Shown one piece after another: positions 28,876 through 42,500 of a stretch of 64,000 nt of DNA. The stretch covers positions 248,001 through 312,000 of the forward strand of contig NW_019775491.1 in NCBI RefSeq assembly GCF_001039355.2. Reading direction: 5' to 3'. The translations under genes were made by a program, and so were the position numbers. The notes under the pieces are model-generated. The model saw only the letters and a program-made list of their open reading frames with translations, was not told the origin of the DNA and ran no database searches. Origin of the DNA: Lingula anatina (taxonomy: Eukaryota; Brachiopoda; Lingulata; Lingulida; Lingulidae). Positions within the stretch are counted from its first letter, which is position 1. Each line of letters starts with the position of its first letter.

Positions 28876-31800
28876 CTGTAATGAAATACAAAGAAATACT
28901 TGACCTTGTAATCAAAACAAAACACAAGTCTTAGGTTGAGGGCTGATCTTAGTAGCTGTCAAAACAAACTGGGAACAATCAGATCTATAACATTTCTAGC
29001 TAGCAAACAACATATTCCATTTAATAACAAACAAAAACCCACAGGAACAAATTCTATTCATCCCTGTACTCATGTTTTTTTTTTTTTTTCAAAAAAATTG
29101 CAATTAATAAAATCTACTTATTTTTACTGTAAACTACTCTGATATCGTGCAATTTGAAACATACAGGCACCCACTTATCTCCTGGCAACACCTACATCTT
29201 ACTTCACAACTATCAACCTTTTTCTCAAACTTGCACCATTATACAAAACACATGTGAATGTTTTTGCAGAGAAAGAAGTGTATATAATGGTTGGCATTGG
29301 TAACAGCATACATTTGGTTTCTATCAAGTCCACTTCACCTGAAGTGACTTCTATGGCACTGTCTGGGCTGTCTGATCAATGTTCACTCCTTGCCACTTAA
29401 GTTAACCAGGCATGGTCTAGGGTGTTTACAAAAAAACCTTTAACTTCTCTGTTAACCATGTGGTAAACCAAGGTTGGTCACCTCATGAACATTTACATGT
29501 GTTAAATTGAGATACAAATCTCAAATAGGAAATTTATCCATATAGCTAAACAGCACACTAAGTTTTAGAAAACGCATACATATTATCCGAATTGCCCATT
29601 TTTTTTTTTTTTCAAGGTAATTAACTAGGTATATCTTGAGCAGACTTGAAAGGCCATTGGTGTGTAGTTCAGCCTGTCTCTCATACACTGATGAATTCCA
29701 AGTGCACAGAATAATACTCGTAAAATTTATCATTTAAATTTATTGCACTTCAAGGTCTCAAGCATCAAGCTTTCAATATGAAAAGAAGATTACTGGCACT
29801 TGAATTGTTTATTCATTCATATTCATAGGTTTCAACAATAGATGCCAATTTCCCTGGAGCTATCTTGTCATAATGGCTGGCATTGTGGATGAGAGCCCAG
29901 AGGTGAACTGCCAATATCTGTTCAAACCAGAAGACTCGTAAAATGTGTTTTTTAAATCAAATTGGTTAAGCCCATAAGAAGGTGACATGTGCATTACTTC
30001 AGTTTCAGTGGAGGCAAGGTTTCTGCTTAGTGGGTATCATAACAAGACCCTAGACCTGGTTATTGCATTTTTAGTTCATTAAGGAGCAACATTTAGCTGT
30101 TAGAATGAATATTATGTTCCGTTTGTGCGAAATAATGGGTTTTGTAACGTAACACAAAAAGATGCAATTGCAAGCAGCAAAAGAAACTGCTGGAATGTAT
30201 TCAATACTCAAGGCAAAATATTGCGTTGCAATGGCAATGGTAAAAAGCTATAAAAGATAGCCGTGCTATATTGATTAAAGAGTCATAAATATAATAAGTA
30301 AGTAAGCACACTTGATCTCCTAATCTACCTGTGCACAAACTTTCTATTCAAACAACCTTGCTCAATATTCCACGGAGCAGTTTAACTTAGTTAACAGAGT
30401 TCACATAACAATGATTAGAGTTAGCATATATTCAGCTAGCTGTGGTTGTAGGACATCCAGAAACAAGACTATACGATTTGTTAGGAAGAACCAGTCCTAC
30501 TAGTTGCAGCCAAAAACCTATTCACTGGGCTTCAGTCAGCTGCCATGCATACAATATACCAGTCAATAGCAACACTTGAATTGGTAATGAACAACAACAA
30601 TTTCAACAAAGCTCAATCAATTTAACAGACATACAATCAGGATACATGGTGATCAATCAGATATAGACCTTATTTGAAAGATTGGGTGAAAAACATGGAA
30701 TAAACACCCAACTGAACCAATTCAAGGGGATTATCAGTGCAGAACAATCCGTATGAAAGCTTTATAGCTCCCATATCTATTTATTTATATACAACACTCA
30801 CTTACCCATTGTTAAAGAAAAATATTGACAGCCACTCATTTACATACAGAACACAATTGCAACTTAACCTTTTAAACCAAGTTGAACACGGGACAAAAAG
30901 TTGACCTTCACTGTATTAAACACCTGAAAGGTTAAACACACACACAGGTTTTAAGAAAGTATTCAATTTTTTTAACAATACCAAATACAAACACCAGTTT
31001 GTTACAAACACAGAAGTAGCACGCAAACTAATTTCCAAGCATTTGTTATTCTGTTGACAGCTCTATTCACTGCAATTTACCTGAAAAATGAACTTCAGTG
31101 ATGAAAAAAGATCTTGAATACACTCTCTTTAAAGGTAAACATCTCCAAGAAAATGCCTGGTAAACGCCACAGTATGGACAATTTCCTGCACAATCACGGA
31201 AATTTAGAAGCTGCAACCAGACATCCAAGACATCCCTTAACCACCACAAAATAATGCCGCTTTGTGCCAGTAGATCAATTTCTTTTAAGTGTCTTTGTGA
31301 GTCATGTCTCTAAGTTACAACACTAACACATGCCAGACAGGGTAAACCCTTCAGGCAGCCAAGTTTACTTAATGGAATTATTTAAATGTGCATGCAGACT
31401 CCATTTAATTTAAACCGATGTTCTTAAACTACATTTTCCCTATACTACAACCCATTTAATGGAAGTCTCAAGAAAACACTATAAAGTTTAAAATGAAATC
31501 CACATCCACTATGTTTAAATGAGCTCCTCAGCAAAACACGTGTATCTTAAGGCTGTAAGTGGTCACTATAAAAAGTTGTTTTGTCGATAACAACCATTAG
31601 TGACCACCATCATGTGTAATTTGTGATAACAATTTCCAGGCACCGTGACACTAGGCTTACTCACGTGTTAAAACATACCTTCACTGAACAGATGAAATGT
31701 TACAACTCTACAACCATATCTGTCAAGTTCTCTTGACATGCTGACATATCAAAATGACAACATCACTATTGGGAAAAGGCACGTTTTGCGTTTGATAAAT

Positions 31801-32205
31801 GTAGAGTGTCATGGAAGCCTAGTTAAAGGAAAAAAGGTACTTCACGGCCTTCAATTTCTTATGTGGTAAATCTGTCATAGATCTCAGACATTAAATGAGT
31901 TTGCATTTATCCAAGGGTATAATTATGTGACTAGGGTCTTTAACTGTCTGAGGACACGTTCGGAGGATGACACACTTGTAGCTCAGGTTATAAGTTCAGA
32001 ACACACACTGAAAAACCTTGCTTAAAAGCTTTCCAATTTATTTTTTTTAAGAATGAGTCATTTAGCTTACCTTGAACATTTAACAAGAGAGAACCTTCAC
32101 CAGAAAGCTTGACTAACAGTAAGCATATCAAACACAAGCGACAGTAACATCATTTCCCCTAAACAATCATGCATATCAACTACATGTAAAATCCAATGTA
32201 TAAGA
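28876..32205. other. STK38 5' intron or upstream DNA
   Basis: AT-rich, CpG-poor sequence with no supported exon. Because the first STK38 coding exon is preceded by a splice acceptor (28876-28877 on the minus strand), at least part of this stretch should be a 5' UTR intron. Confidence 0.5.
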
Positions 32206-32560
32206 TCATACCTTATCATGTCTTTTCCCTAGACCCATGTGCTTACCAAATGGGCACATTTTGAATGAGATGTGATTGTGACTGCTCTCCACCTCCATGA
32301 ACCTAGTGAATATAACAGTCCTGCTCAGTGACGTGGAGAGTTCACCTGCTGCTGCTGCTGTTGTTGCAATATGCTGGCTTATCTTATCAGCGCTGCACAG
32401 CCAATCAATGTTTGATCTCATAGGCCCACCCGCCAATTTTCTAAGTATAGGACAAGTCAATGTTGACACACAGGTAGATTGAGTGGCGCTCTAATCAATT
32501 TTCCCCCAGGACCTATGCCCAGGTTAGAGGTCCTTCCTTGATAAAACTCCGCATAAAATA
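32206..32560 (-). promoter_or_regulatory. candidate STK38 promoter and non-coding first exon
   Basis: A small CpG- and GC-richer patch in otherwise CpG-poor DNA. It holds a CTG-repeat-like tract (gctgctgctgctg, about 32350), a CCAAT element (cagccaatcaa, about 32400) and, on the minus strand, good splice donors (atttg|gtaagc near 32246 and ataag|gtatga near 32212). This would place the first exon about 3.4 kb upstream of the coding start. A second candidate is a CpG-bearing patch near 38.6-39.1 kb, with a minus-strand donor ggcag|gtaatt at 38981. Neither is proven. Confidence 0.3.
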
Positions 32561-35500
32561 CACACCATGTGATCATGTGACTTATCTGACAGGTATCTCC
32601 TGACCAGCTGTGCACAAGACAAGTTAGTAGTTGCGATTAGAGCCACCGCTTTTCAAAACTCAATGTCATAAACTGTGTCTCTTCGTCCTCTAAGCAGGAT
32701 GTGGATGCTGATTCCTTCAACCACTACCATATGCAGTTTACTCATTAGAATTCACCTGACCTTGCCCATTCATATGCTAATTAACTACACACAAAAGCTC
32801 CATAAAAAAAGGTGTTTGTTTGCGTCAGGTTAATATTTCTATCACGTAGGTACGACCCTACTTTTCCACTTTGTCACCTAATGGTAACTTCTGGATATAC
32901 ATCAGCTAATATTAAAGTCTGACGTTTTTCCCACTAAGATTCTCATTTGGAAGTTATCAAGAATCTTTTTCGTATTTAGATCACATAAGGGCACAAAACT
33001 TAATCCCAAGACTTAAAATGTATTTGTCTGCAATTGCCCATAAATAATACAGATGGAATGGCTGACCCCATGATCAATTCCATCATCTGTCATCCACTGC
33101 TATTGCTGCTCCATAAAACACAATCACAAAAGATTATATACCAATTATTCAAGCAGATATTAAAGACAATCTAATGTTTAGTATTACAGTCACGAACAGG
33201 CCATAGTGGAAGATTTAGTTTTCCCTTCACGTCATAGACTCATGTAGATTTTATCTACCAAAATCCCAACCACGACCACAAACCTGATTATCTTTACCAT
33301 CTTCTATATCCGTGTCCACCAGCATTTCATAATCACACTCATTTATTTGGACGGACGCATAAACTGACTGACAAAAGTTCATGGCGAACAAGGCATGTAG
33401 AGCAGATTAAAAATGTGATAACTTTTGTTATAATTCTGGTCAACACTGTTTATGCAAATAAACTACATTTTCATATTCCCCTTGCAGGTGTGGCATTCTT
33501 TTAATTACTGTATCAATTTAAAATATTCTGTACCACTGCTCAAAAGCATTTTAAAAGCTGTGGCAGACATACCGTCTCATTGATGACAATTTTATAGTCT
33601 GACATGAAAGTTTTATAACTTTAACAGTGGTTGATCTTATTTTATTGGACTATTTAATATACTGCTATTTTAATTAACCCAACAGTTATCAAAATACCTA
33701 TGTTTAGATTTATCTTTATTCTCGTGCATATGAATATATTATCCCAACAGATGTTTATTATACAGTATAAAGTGAGAGCAGGAGCAATATTACCTCCCAT
33801 ATTTAGTTTGTCAATTGTTGACTGTATAGATTATATTGCCTTGGCAATAGAATTCCAATTCTTGTCATAGTTCTTAATGTTTGCACACGCTATGGAACAT
33901 CAGCTGGCAAGCATAACAACATTCTTGGTGAGGTGACCCCAAATGTTGGCTGTAGAGCTTGGAAACAATGAGCACCACAAAATCCATGGTTTTACTACTA
34001 CACTAATTAAATTCGCACTTAACTGTAATTGTTAACTTCCATTTTAATTAAATAAGGGAAAAATACCATAATTTACTAGTGGCAACATAAAAATAGGATG
34101 TATACATATATTCAAATATGATCATCATATCTTTATGGTTTTTCTTAACATATCCAAAAGATTTTGCTACATCACAACACCATCTTTTCATTCATATAAT
34201 TGGTAGTGCTGGTATTTTTCTACTTCTTCTAAATGTTGTTTTTTACTTGCATTCTCATTACTGTGGTTTAATAACAAAATATCACTCAAGTGCATAACAG
34301 TGTTTCATCTATAGTATTCTAAAGGTATAATTTTGTCTTCCCTAACACTCACTAAGGGGGAATAGGTCACACATACAGGAACTTTAATAAATAGCCTAAG
34401 AAGGTGAATTTCACATCCAAACACCTAGGTCAAAACACCTGCTCTCTTCAAGCATATAAAGACCACATTCATGACAGTTTTACCAAAGGCTGAGAAAATG
34501 ACACACTTAAACACAAATAAAGCTAAAACTACAAGATTTTACACTGTTACAGGATAAATTTATAATCAAAGAGCCTTTTTGCCAATGGCCTTCTTGCTGG
34601 TCCTATGTGGGATACAGAAAAAATCATGCAAAGTTTGGTCTAAGTAAAGGTTTACCTGTAAAACAATATAAAAAGTCTGTTGTTGTATGCAAGGTAGAAA
34701 AAGAACCATAATGCAGCAATTATGATATTTTTTCATGTCTCGCACCTATTAAGCATATTACACTCGCTGCAAAAAGTTAATGTGCATTGTCTCAATGCAA
34801 TCGAGTCTAAGTGCGAAATGATACCATTTCATGGCAGCAAGGGTGCATTTTAGGGTACTTTTAATGCTCACTTATACCAACCAAGTTTGACCCACTAACA
34901 TTTCCCATGTTTTTATCAGCTTATCAAATGTAAGTTACAACTAAGTTATAATTATGATTTTTAAAGAGGTATACATGGCTTAGATTTGACTTAGTCTGCT
35001 GTATATCATAACACAATATAGGGCATGATATGTTTTGGTTGACATTTTATCATTACTGATATATATGTGTAAGATATCAAAATTTAGAATTCTTCAATCT
35101 GCCAGGGCAGGGTTTCCAATAGATTTTAAACTAATAAAGCTGGAGGCAGTCTTAAACTCAACTGACAAATAAGGGTCACTGCAAAGCCACAGCATTCAAG
35201 TACATCACAGTGTACTTCTATTGCTATCATACTGTCTCACTGGAATGGAAATTTGTAAGAATAAAAACTGACATATTTAAGGATGTAATAATTGTGATAG
35301 TATGTGTATCATCTTAAGTGATCAAAACCGCTAGGCTATACAGCTTGAGGCAAAGAATTTATTCAACTGTCTTCACTCATTTTCTTCTGAAACACTGAAA
35401 ATTGGAGTGCAAATAACACCATAGGCTTTGCAAGGCATTGATTCAGTACATACAAGACATTATGTCCTGAGTCAGGTCTAACTTTTGCACCATTTTTCAC

Positions 35501-35883
35501 CACCTGATAAGAAAAATACCAAAATATCAAAGCACTTAGCCACTTGACGAGAAGCTTAGTTTATGCCTATCGTACAAGTGGAACTTAACAGGCATTAATA
35601 ACTTAAATTTAGAGAATATTTCAGGTTTTCTGTATTTAGAGAATTGCCCCCAGTTATTTTTTACCTCTAATAAGATTGCCCAAAACCAAATATAAAATGC
35701 AATACAGATTAGTGCAGCAGCCAATATATACTGAGCACCTGATAACATCCCTTGATCAGAGGGATATGGCACGTCTCACCATCTGGTATACTACTTTTGA
35801 CTATTATATAAAACATGACTGACAGGGATTGAACAGTTATCCAAGCCACCAAAGGAATCAATATGATAAATTAGATGGAATAA
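32561..35883. other. intergenic DNA, nothing recognised
   Basis: AT-rich, CpG-poor and without a credible exon, RNA gene or transposon. A 78-residue hydrophobic minus-strand frame at 35536-35772 has no flanking splice signals that tie it to a gene. Confidence 0.5.
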
Positions 35884-35958
35884 ATGGAATAAATTAGATA
35901 TATTGTCTTTTTCAAGCTTTTATAGCTTGAAAAAGACAATATATCTAATTTATTCCAT
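35884..35958. repeat. perfect 35-bp inverted repeat with 5-nt loop
   Basis: The arm 35884-35918 begins atggaataaattagatatat and ends ttcaagct. The arm 35924-35958 is its exact reverse complement; the loop is tttat. Transcribed from either strand it would fold to a 35-bp perfect RNA hairpin. A short partial copy of the outer part (ataaattagatggaat) lies just to the left. Confidence 0.95.
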
Positions 35959-37223
35959 GCACACACATATTATTCAACTAAAGCAATATGGTAATACTTT
36001 TTAAAAGAAAAATTTCATTTACTACAGTATTGAACCTTGTAAAAAGCAATATTTTGGCAATAAGGATAAAGACACATGTACAATTACTGAGAGAGAACTG
36101 ACACAAATTTAGCCCATGTTGCAACTTGTAACATAATCAGTTTAAAGGTATGACAATGCGCCTGATACCAATACTAGACAACATACCAAACTGGAATTAT
36201 CATCGATTTTGCACTTTTTTCATTCAACCAAATGCTGTATCGTACATAACACACAACTCCACTCAAAGAACTGATCACTTAATCAAATGGAATTGTCATA
36301 CCTACTATCAGTCAGAGTATTTCGAAAAAAATATCTAACTTCAAGGCTGTAAACCCCCGTTTGAACGTCTGTATCTGACAAGTTCTGTCAAGTCCGCTTC
36401 CACAATAAAATTCCCTTGCTCATCCACAAGTGCCAAACAACCCCTAGTTCATCCGCGAAAATAAATCGCTTCATAAAATAGCACTCATTTAGAATGACAC
36501 TCACAGTACTGGCTGACATGACAATAGCATCTTAGACAGATTCAAACACTACAGATTTGTTTTAATAGCTTCAGTGTTGGTTCAAGTTTTGTAAATGACA
36601 GAGACATTTTAAGATGAACGCGGACGGATATTTTCTAAAAATAGAATATGCCATAAGAAAGCACATTTGTGCCATTTTCAAAGATTTTATGATTTCCACA
36701 AATTACAAAGCTTTGCTATGTATCTGTTAAGTAGCATTATATAATAAAAAGTTAAATGTGTGCTATTTTTTTATTAACAAGTCCAATTATCTCCCGGCAT
36801 GCAAATGTCTGTCTGTGGGTCTGCATTTCCGGAAACACACAAGTGTTATTTTTATGCTAATAACTGATTGATTACTCTCGATTCCTTTTCTGCCAAGACA
36901 TTGCGGTCTTTATTTTTCTGTTGCAATTGCTAACGTGCTTCGATAATAATGCACCTGTGTCAAGCGTAAGGGCTTAAAATTATAATTGGTGAACATAATG
37001 ACGGACTTGACAGGTCCTTTAATAGTATTTACATGCATCTTTCTTTAAAACTGAAAGTGAAAGTAGAGTGAATCTCAGACCGAGTTGACAAAAACTGGAC
37101 CGATTGTATAAAGCTGTGATATACTTAAACAATAGTATTCATCTTTTAATGTCCAGAATTGGCATTCTGTAGATGTAGCAAGATTTTAAATTATAATTAT
37201 ATGATAAATAATGCATGGAAACA

Positions 37224-37268
<45 letters not shown>

Positions 37269-39493
37269 AAATAATGCATGGGACAGTACTAATTCTAACA
37301 TGAGCTGATATAAACAGTATGAGTTTTCTAACCTCAGTGACCCGATAGTATTTATCGGCCATCTCAAACTTGAGTTAAGTATGCCAAAAACTTTACATGT
37401 TATGATGAATATGTTATTAAAAACTTTACTTTGCCACTTTGAATTAACCGAGTGGTGAGCCACACGCCTGTCTCAGCTTTCATGTCCCACAAAATGTTTG
37501 AGGAAGGATGTGCATTTTTTAGTTAAAAGAATTATTTTGTAAATTAATAGAAGCACCAGTCGCTTAATATGAAGATTTGTAACAACAAAAATCTCACGCA
37601 CTGTCCAGTGCACTAGCATATGAGTATGGCTGGGTTTTAGTAGTTCATGATATTCATTAGTTGTGAAGAATCTTTAAATTCTGTGTCATCATGAATCACT
37701 AAGTATCCTCTAAAACATGTCTTTTTCCCTAAATTCTCTTGGACAATTTTTTACCATGGTTGTCCAATTGATCAAAAACTGAATATTTAAAAAATAAAAT
37801 AAAAGGTGAAAGGAGTGAATTGCTGAAGACAAATTAGGACCTTCAGAGTCTGCTTTTATTCTTCACTTATCCCTTTTATTTCCCATGTTCCTAAAAATCA
37901 TTCTCTGTTTAATGTTTCCCATTCATTAAAATTCTATATTTCAACAAAATAATATTATTTACAATTTGGCATTTTTCTCCTATTTAATCATGATTTCAAT
38001 TTTATGAAACTATTACTATTTGTTCATTTATATATTTTTAATATACATTTAAAATATCATTGCTTGATTTGTCTAAGTACTGGGATGCCTCAAACAATTA
38101 ATGTTTCATTAGAGAAAATTTCTTTTGAAGAAAATCTGTTGAAGATACCTTTAGAAATAGACTTGTGTGACAATAATTAGAAATTGCTTCCATGTTTCTA
38201 GTGCACAGCTGTGGATAATTCTAAATACCTGAACTGCCTGGAGCTCATGCAGCTGTTAGCATCATGAAAATTAAGGGAACTAGAAGCTGGTATGATTGAT
38301 GTTGTTGTAGATTATATACATATTATATATATGATTTTGCAGCAAAAAAAGTGTTTTAAAAGGCCACTGTTATAAGAGATGTCTACTACATGCATCAATG
38401 TGAAACATAACATTGTGTTTCACAGAGAAACAAAATGTTTCCAGTGTCCTTTTATTAGTAATGCGTTGTCTGTTTGTAAACAGTAAATAATTTACTAAAG
38501 TTCATCTCTAATTTAAGTAAAATGTCCCGAAATTTCCACGTTGACCAGAATGATACAGAAATTCAGAATGGTTGTGACGGTGACGCCTAGGCAATGCGTC
38601 AGTTGAGATTTTAAAAAATTCACAACCATTGTGTTGGAGACCGCTGTGATCCGGTGGCAACTCGAGGGCGTCGCTTCAACGAGTTTGATATCCAATCAAT
38701 AGCATGAAAATACACCACGGCTGCAGGGAACGGGGCCATGGTTTCACAGCGTCTACACTGATCCCTGAAAACAATGGTGTTACGCCATACGTTTGACAAT
38801 GGCCGACATGCTCACATTGAAATATTCAAATTTCTAACCTCAACTAACGGAATGACTGCAGATCGACGTCTCTTTGCGATTCAAACGTAGTGTAATCAGT
38901 CGAATTAAAAGATCATGCGAAACCACAAAAGTGGAAACGCTTTTCTTCTTTGATACGCGCTCTAATGTGTTACCAATTACCTGCCAGCCACAGACAACAA
39001 AAGGCACACCTGCGCTGGGGCCTTGTGGTTCAGGCTGGTTGAATCACGCCACTCAAAAACCCTGGTGCTGCCTTGCCGTGGAATACGCCCTAAATGTGAC
39101 ATTATTCGTAGCTCCTGACAACGGGGACTATTTGACTTTATAAATTTAATATAAATATTTATAGCTTGAATAATTGAAGCGTAAGAAATCTTTAATTTTG
39201 CTGTGCTTTTCTTCGTAAAAAAATGGTCATCATTAAAATGATGGAAAAAATATATATAAATTTTGTGTATATTTTCATGACAATTTTTTTTAATTATGAA
39301 TACATAGCAAACCAATATTTGACACAAATTTTAGAGAAACAATTAAGATAGCAGGACTCAAGTAACAAATATAGGCAAAAATTTTTGAGTAGCATTAAAA
39401 TCATTTTTCAATATACAATATTTTGTATTGAAAAGGTTTATTTTTATTTACAGATATAAAAGTAAATGAGTATGAGCTTAAAATAAGCACTTG

Positions 39494-39494
<1 letters not shown>
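35959..39494. other. intergenic DNA across the CpG transition
   Basis: Non-coding. CpG dinucleotides, rare to the left, become frequent from about 36.3 kb and clearly so by 38.5-39.1 kb. That patch (38560-39130) is a secondary promoter candidate. No coding exon supported. Confidence 0.45.
37201..37281. repeat. (TA)n microsatellite between 18-bp direct repeats
   Basis: atgataaataatgcatgg occurs at 37201-37218 and again at 37264-37281, on either side of about 20 TA units. Confidence 0.9.
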
Positions 39495-39536
<42 letters not shown>

Positions 39537-39537
39537 T
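39495..39537. repeat. (ATT)n microsatellite
   Basis: About 14 uninterrupted ATT/TTA units. Confidence 0.95.
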
Positions 39538-42500
39538 AACCTGCCTTTTTAAATAACCTAGATAAAGGAAGCGGCAGTCTAAAAAGAAGATCATTATAAA
39601 GGAGGCAAGAATACGTTTAATTCTAACTATGCATGTATATTTGCCCTAGAGTTTTCTACTGAATTTTCCATGGAAGCTATGCTATTGAATCATAACTTTT
39701 ATGTTACAGAGGTAACATTAATTAGGAACAACTGAAATTTTGTTGAATTATAGTGAATACAAACTAAAATCTTAAGGCTGGATTTTTATCCATCCGGAAA
39801 TACGTTGTAAGAAGTGTTTTTAGATCACGTCCCATTTTGTAACCTCCCTTTTAGCAAGTTTTAGGTAAACGCTATCTCATCTTCCGCATGTTCCGGGCCT
39901 ATTTAAAAATAATTCCACTGCCTGTTTTACACACCGATGATAACTGATATGATGTATCATTATCAGAAAATACTTTTTTTTACTGTCTGTAGATGTATAT
40001 ATATGTATAAGATTATCTAAATGAAAACAACGTGGTCAAAGTCTAATCATTGGTCATGTACATTTAGCGTTGTGATCTGCTTTAAGCAGATAGTTACATT
40101 TGCTTCAGCAAACAGCGGTCACGAGAAAAATATTAGTTGTTTTTTTCTAACAAAGGTTAAGAAAGTTCGAACGCGGTTTATGTAAAGTTCACGACATTTT
40201 AACCATCATTACTATAAACGAATCACCGTGTGTCCTTAGATGGGTAAACGAAGCCAGTTTTCCTCTGACGACAGGCCGCATCCTGTAAATGATCAGTCAA
40301 CAGCGTGGTGTAAATTTCATTTGGTCATTTCTGTGTATTTTAGCTATTGTTAAAACAATAAATTGCTATGTCCATTCTTGATATCGAACAGCTAAAGCGG
40401 ATTTCAGTAAATTTGTGCTTCATTTTGGAACGTAATTTTGATGCCTGGGGTAGGCTACTTTTTATGTTTTTTTTTTGTAATATAATCTTCATTTATTTCC
40501 AATTTATTTTTTCTCAATTTATTCCCAGTGGATGCTCATTACTTTCAACATTAGGAAAGCTGGAGATATGTTTTTAAAACATAAAAGCGAGCGTTAACAT
40601 CCGTGTTAGGATAAGGGATGGTACAGCGTTATGATTTGTAAATCTCAATATCTCTGTCCGTGCATGTTTCCTCTTTAATTTCAACACGATAGAATTCACG
40701 AAGGAACTACGGGCATGTGGGCAAATATACTGTGTTTGCCTCGTACTCCGACACGCGTAGCACTCAGCCGCTCAGGATATCCCATAGCCTACGTGGATCC
40801 GCAGTCGCCGGTGTATTCACAGGGATGAGCACACAGGAGTACACAATCACGATCACGTTCATTTAGTTCATCGGACAATAATTATCGCCCAACGTGAGAG
40901 CAAATTTATCGTTCTTATCCGTCATCACGATTTTTGATAGGTTTTACGTGCAGTAGTGCGCCTGTGTGTTTACTTCCGCAATTAGTATTGTCTGTGTGAG
41001 GTATGCGCACTTGTTGGCAAATGATACCATAAATAAACGTTGTTTTACATACGAGTCACTTGAAAATCTAAAAATGGGTCCGAAACAGTTACTCCAAAGT
41101 GATAAGAGGGGGTATGTACATAGATATTGTTGTCAAAGATATTTGCTTAATCACGAGACATACTGATTATTATTGATAAACTAAACCTCGTTCAAAAAGG
41201 GCAGTAAGAGAACACGTTCTTAAGAATTTAGGTCCAGTAACTCTATGGTGTGTTGCTGATGTCATAACTATACAGATTGCCATTAATGGAATTATTTTAA
41301 GTACTTTGTCTGCTTTTACTGGGCCAAGATTAATGTCATTGTTGCCCGTCCCAAATTAGAAAAAGTGGCAGATTGATGGATAATTCACAGACAAAAAACA
41401 AATGCTTAGCAATAAAGTGGGATCGATCAAACGATCTACTGACATATAGAGAATACAATAGGTCTAATAATTCGATGAAAAATGTTTCTAATGAATTGCT
41501 ATGCAGTTGGGTCGATCATGCGTTCTAATGATATGAAAAAGTGCGTCATCGGAGCTGTGAAAACATTTCACCGATCCAGAAATGAAATAAGATAAAATAA
41601 AATAAAAATGAAATAAAGAAAGGAAATTTACAAATAAGATAAAATAAAATAAAAATGAAATAAAGAAAGGAAATCTACTTAAAAACACGAAACACGAATT
41701 TATATAACCATCAACACTGTTATCAAAGATGAAGTTTTTGCTTTTCGCTCGTATCTTATCCTGCTTTAGTCTAACCACAGGAACCAGAGACCAACGCAAC
41801 TACGGGTCGCTTTTTTCTGTATATGTAATTGTATTTGCATAGCCAAGATTCCGCGCATACTATCAATGATAACTGTCATGTCTGGCTTTATTTGGCGAGT
41901 CGTATGCCAAACACTGGAGACTGCAGCTGTCATAAGCCCAGTGAATTTGGTGACGCAAACTAGGAGGTCCTGTCCAGAATTTGGTCAAGAACTAGTCCTT
42001 TAGTACCTTCTATTAGTTTCCTTCTTCAAGTTGACTTCGGGATAGACTTGCTCCCCTGGATTGCCACCATTGAATAAGTTACCATTTATCTTTACAATGA
42101 AGATATACTCTGTGTTTTTACTTCATTTAAAGATCATACTGTTGACAAAGGAAAGAATGTACTCCACTTGAAAGTGAAACTTGAGGAACTCCCGAGCCCT
42201 CTCGAGCGCTTTTGTCATGCTCGCCAGATGGCATGATAGCGTTGGTTTACTGTTTTTGCCTCCGGAAAAATACCAAGTTCGGAATGCTTTAATATACATT
42301 TTATGACTTATTTATACGGCCACAATATTATCTCTACAATCAGATGTATGTCACTGCGAGGAAATTAAAGTTGTTGTAGAGTGAGCATACAGAATGTTTA
42401 ATCAATAAAGGAATGGACGCAATTCTGACCAAAAACAAGAATGGAAAGGGGTTCATTGAAACAACTATAAACCCCTTACAGACCTATCGCACAAATGTAT

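Noticed and set aside
37197-37463. 88-codon frame ending in repeated Ile-Tyr
   Set aside because: Translation of the (TA)n microsatellite.
38560-39130. CpG-bearing patch with a minus-strand donor at 38981 as the STK38 promoter
   Set aside because: Possible, but CpG is common from here rightwards, so it is less distinctive than the patch at 32.2-32.6 kb; kept only as an alternative.
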